Shown piece after piece: positions 19,764 to 21,863 of a stretch of 21,863 bases of DNA. Positions within the stretch are counted from its first letter, which is position 1, and the number at the start of each line of letters is the position of its first letter. Both the position numbers and the translations under genes were made by a program. The notes under the pieces were generated by a model. It did no database searches. It saw only the letters and a list, made by a program, of their open reading frames with translations, and was not told the origin of the DNA. Source of the DNA: Lindgomyces ingoldianus (taxonomy: Eukaryota > Ascomycota > Dothideomycetes > Pleosporales > Lindgomycetaceae); the NCBI RefSeq assembly GCF_010093535.1, contig NW_022985175.1, positions 1,319,582-1,341,444 of the forward strand, given 5' to 3'.

Positions 19764-21863
19764 ATGGTGTCAGTTCAAATAAGAGATATAGGCCTGGGAG
19801 CACTGCAGGGTATGGAAGGCGAGGACGTTCAAGATGTATGGCGCCGTAACCAAGTCGTACCGGAAAGCGTCGAGCAGTGCGTGCATGAGCTCATCAAGAC
19901 AATTGCTCAACGCACTCCCAACTCGATCGCTATTCACGCGTGGGACGGCGAGATGACGTATGGCGAGCTAGACGCGATGTCAGCCAAGCTAGCCAGGCAC
20001 CTTGTCTGGCTGGGCGTCAAGCTAGAAGACATTGTGCCACTGTGCTTTGAGAAGTCCATGTGGACCGTGGTCGCGATGCTGGCGGTGCTCAAGGCAGGCG
20101 GAGCTTTCGTGCCTCTGGACCCAGAGCATCCAAGAAATCGCCATGAAGAGATCTTCGACCAAACAGGAGCCACCGTTGTGCTAACGTCTGCACAATACTC
20201 GACCTTATGGGGAGATTTTGCCTGCAGCATTGTCACGTTGTGCGAGGCAACCATCAACCAGCTACCTATGGAGATGAACGAGATTTATACTGCAGTGCAC
20301 CCGAGCAACGCTGCATACGTCATCTTCACTTCAGGGAGTACTGGGAAACCAAAAGGCGTCGTACTGGAACACCGAGCGGTCTCTACTAGCTGCTTGGGTC
20401 ATGGAAGCGTGTTCGGATTCACACCGCACACTCGAGCTCTTCAGTTCGCTTCCTACACGTTTGACGTATGCATTGCTGAGATCATCACTACGTTACTATT
20501 TAGCGGCTGTGTGTGCATTCCGTCTGAGAGTCAGCGGCGTGACAATCTGTCTGATACCATTAACCATATGGATGTAAATTGGGCGTATCTTACACCAACT
20601 GTTGCACGGCTGTTAGATCCCCACACAATCGTAACACTTAGAACGTTGGTACTTGGAGCCGAACGAGTTGTTCTAGCTGATTGTGAAGTTTGGAGAGATC
20701 AGGTCGAGGTCATGAATGCATATGGCCCAACGGAGTGCTGCATCTTCTGTACTGGATATGTTGGTATGGAAGGATTCAAGTCGTCTTTGCTTGGAAAGTC
20801 CATCGCTTCCGTCGGCTGGGTAGTAGATCCAGAGAATCACGACAAGTTGGCTCCCAGAGGGTCGGTTGGAGAGCTCTTGATTGAAGGACCAATCCTCGCC
20901 CGCGGCTACCTTAACGATGCTGAGAAGACAAGTGCAGCATTCATCGATGATCCTGCCTGGCTATTGCAAGGCGGAGGAGGCTATCCAGGCCGGCACGGTA
21001 GAGTGTACAAGACAGGCGACTTGGTCTACAGTGAGCCTGACGGAGATCTGGTCTACGTGGGCCGCAAAGACGATCAAGTCAAGGTGCGAGGCCAACGAGT
21101 CGAGCTCGGCGAGATTGAGCATCACTTGCGGGAGTGCATGCCCGAAGCCAGGCTGATGACAGTTGAGGTCATCCTACCCAAGGGCCAGAAACACAATGCA
21201 ATGCTAGCTGCTTTTCTCCAGCTAAATGGCGAGATAGATACTGCTCTGAGGACGGATGTGATGGCCGAGACTAGCTTGGGAGCGAGAGTGATGCGTCCGG
21301 TTGAAGTGGAGAACAAGATAAGTCAGCGGCTACCAAGCTACATGATACCAGACGTGTACTTTGCCGTTACACAGCTTCCGATGACGGTGTCCGGAAAGAC
21401 GGACAGGAAGCGACTACGAGAGATTGGAGCCTCGTTCTCGGCCCAACAATTGGCCGAGATGCAGACGTTGAGCCAGGGGCCGAAGCGTCTGCCATCGACC
21501 CAGACGGAGCAGACGATCCAGCAGCTGTGGGCACGGGTGCTGGGCATTGAGCCAGAGATAATTGGGCTGGACAACAGCTTCTTCCGCCTCGGCGGCGACT
21601 CGATCGCGGCGATGAAGATGGTCGGTGAAGCTCGCAGGATGGGAATGCACCTAAGCGTGGCAGACATATTCCGCAATCCTACACTCGCGGCCCTAGCTGG
21701 CTTAGATTACATCCACAGTGGCAATACTGCCGAAAACATCCTTCCCTTTTCTCTACTAGGCGAAGAGATGGACGTGGCCACCGTCCGCAAGGAAGCGGCC
21801 GTCAGCTGCGGCGTTGATGCAGGCCTCGTCGAGGACTTGTACCAATGCTCGCCGCTGCAGGAA
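19764..21863 (+). CDS. Nonribosomal peptide synthetase, 5' part (A-T-C...), cut by the window end
   Basis: An uninterrupted frame of 700 codons reaches the window end with no intron seen. It begins with an adenylation domain and has no condensation domain in front, typical of a fungal initiation module. The A-domain cores are in order: MTYGEL (about residue 62), LKAGGAFVPLDP (108), FTSGSTGKPKG (187), FDVCIAE (233), NAYGPTE (317), YKTGDLV (415), GRKDDQVKVRGQRVELGE (433), LPSYMIP (523) and SGKTDR (545). A carrier (T) domain follows, with FFRLGGDSI; its phosphopantetheine attachment Ser is residue 613. The last residues, VEDLYQCSPLQE, are the usual opening of a fungal condensation domain. The likely pocket residues by eye are D-V-A-Y-V-G-A-I-F-K, with Asp first, so an alpha-amino acid is expected; which one I cannot say. 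The start is ATG 19764; ATG 19812 has a better context (G at -3) and is an alternative. All visible motifs are intact. Confidence 0.95.
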   Translation, partial: MVSVQIRDIGLGALQGMEGEDVQDVWRRNQVVPESVEQCVHELIKTIAQRTPNSIAIHAWDGEMTYGELDAMSAKLARHLVWLGVKLEDIVPLCFEKSMWTVVAMLAVLKAGGAFVPLDPEHPRNRHEEIFDQTGATVVLTSAQYSTLWGDFACSIVTLCEATINQLPMEMNEIYTAVHPSNAAYVIFTSGSTGKPKGVVLEHRAVSTSCLGHGSVFGFTPHTRALQFASYTFDVCIAEIITTLLFSGCVCIPSESQRRDNLSDTINHMDVNWAYLTPTVARLLDPHTIVTLRTLVLGAERVVLADCEVWRDQVEVMNAYGPTECCIFCTGYVGMEGFKSSLLGKSIASVGWVVDPENHDKLAPRGSVGELLIEGPILARGYLNDAEKTSAAFIDDPAWLLQGGGGYPGRHGRVYKTGDLVYSEPDGDLVYVGRKDDQVKVRGQRVELGEIEHHLRECMPEARLMTVEVILPKGQKHNAMLAAFLQLNGEIDTALRTDVMAETSLGARVMRPVEVENKISQRLPSYMIPDVYFAVTQLPMTVSGKTDRKRLREIGASFSAQQLAEMQTLSQGPKRLPSTQTEQTIQQLWARVLGIEPEIIGLDNSFFRLGGDSIAAMKMVGEARRMGMHLSVADIFRNPTLAALAGLDYIHSGNTAENILPFSLLGEEMDVATVRKEAAVSCGVDAGLVEDLYQCSPLQE

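Overview
The window looks like chromosomal DNA of a filamentous ascomycete (Pezizomycotina). Coding regions are broken by introns of 47-87 bp with GT-AG ends and CTAAC-like branch sites, a multimodular-type NRPS gene is present, and a 7 kb AT-rich transposon block carries the C-to-T / G-to-A pattern of repeat-induced point mutation (RIP). Pleosporales/Dothideomycetes is a plausible placement but only an inference. No tRNA, rRNA or CRISPR was seen.

Layout. (1) 1-2285: no gene I can name; eleven 10-bp tandem units at 66-175, a modest AT-rich patch, and one unassigned ORF (1612-1953). (2) 2286-9620: a nested transposon island. A Tc1/mariner-type element with inverted ends (about 2288-2356 and 9551-9618) and a RIP-degraded minus-strand transposase was interrupted inside its coding sequence by a 5665-bp Ty3/gypsy-type LTR retrotransposon (3718-9382; two 318-bp LTRs; target duplication CTAGG). 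(3) 10073-14387: an intact six-exon gene for a full-size ABCB-type exporter (1336 aa). (4) 14388-17101: no intact gene, but a broken pogo/Fot1-type transposase at about 15652-16865 (minus). (5) 17102-18431 (minus): an intact five-exon aldo/keto reductase (370 aa) preceded by a 41-codon upstream ORF whose stop overlaps the reductase start. (6) 18432-19763: shared divergent promoter region with a tox-box-like decamer and a strong hairpin. (7) 19764-21863+: first 700 residues of a nonribosomal peptide synthetase, A-T followed by the start of a C domain, cut by the window end.

Together the NRPS, the divergently transcribed reductase and the exporter look like the edge of a secondary-metabolite cluster next to a RIP-mutated transposon island. 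Fungal clusters that pair an NRPS with an aldo/keto reductase include those for depsipeptides containing a 2-hydroxy acid (destruxin, AM-toxin). That is a hypothesis about the product class, not an identification. The first A domain keeps the Asp used to bind an alpha-amino group, so if a hydroxy acid is used it would enter at a later module.
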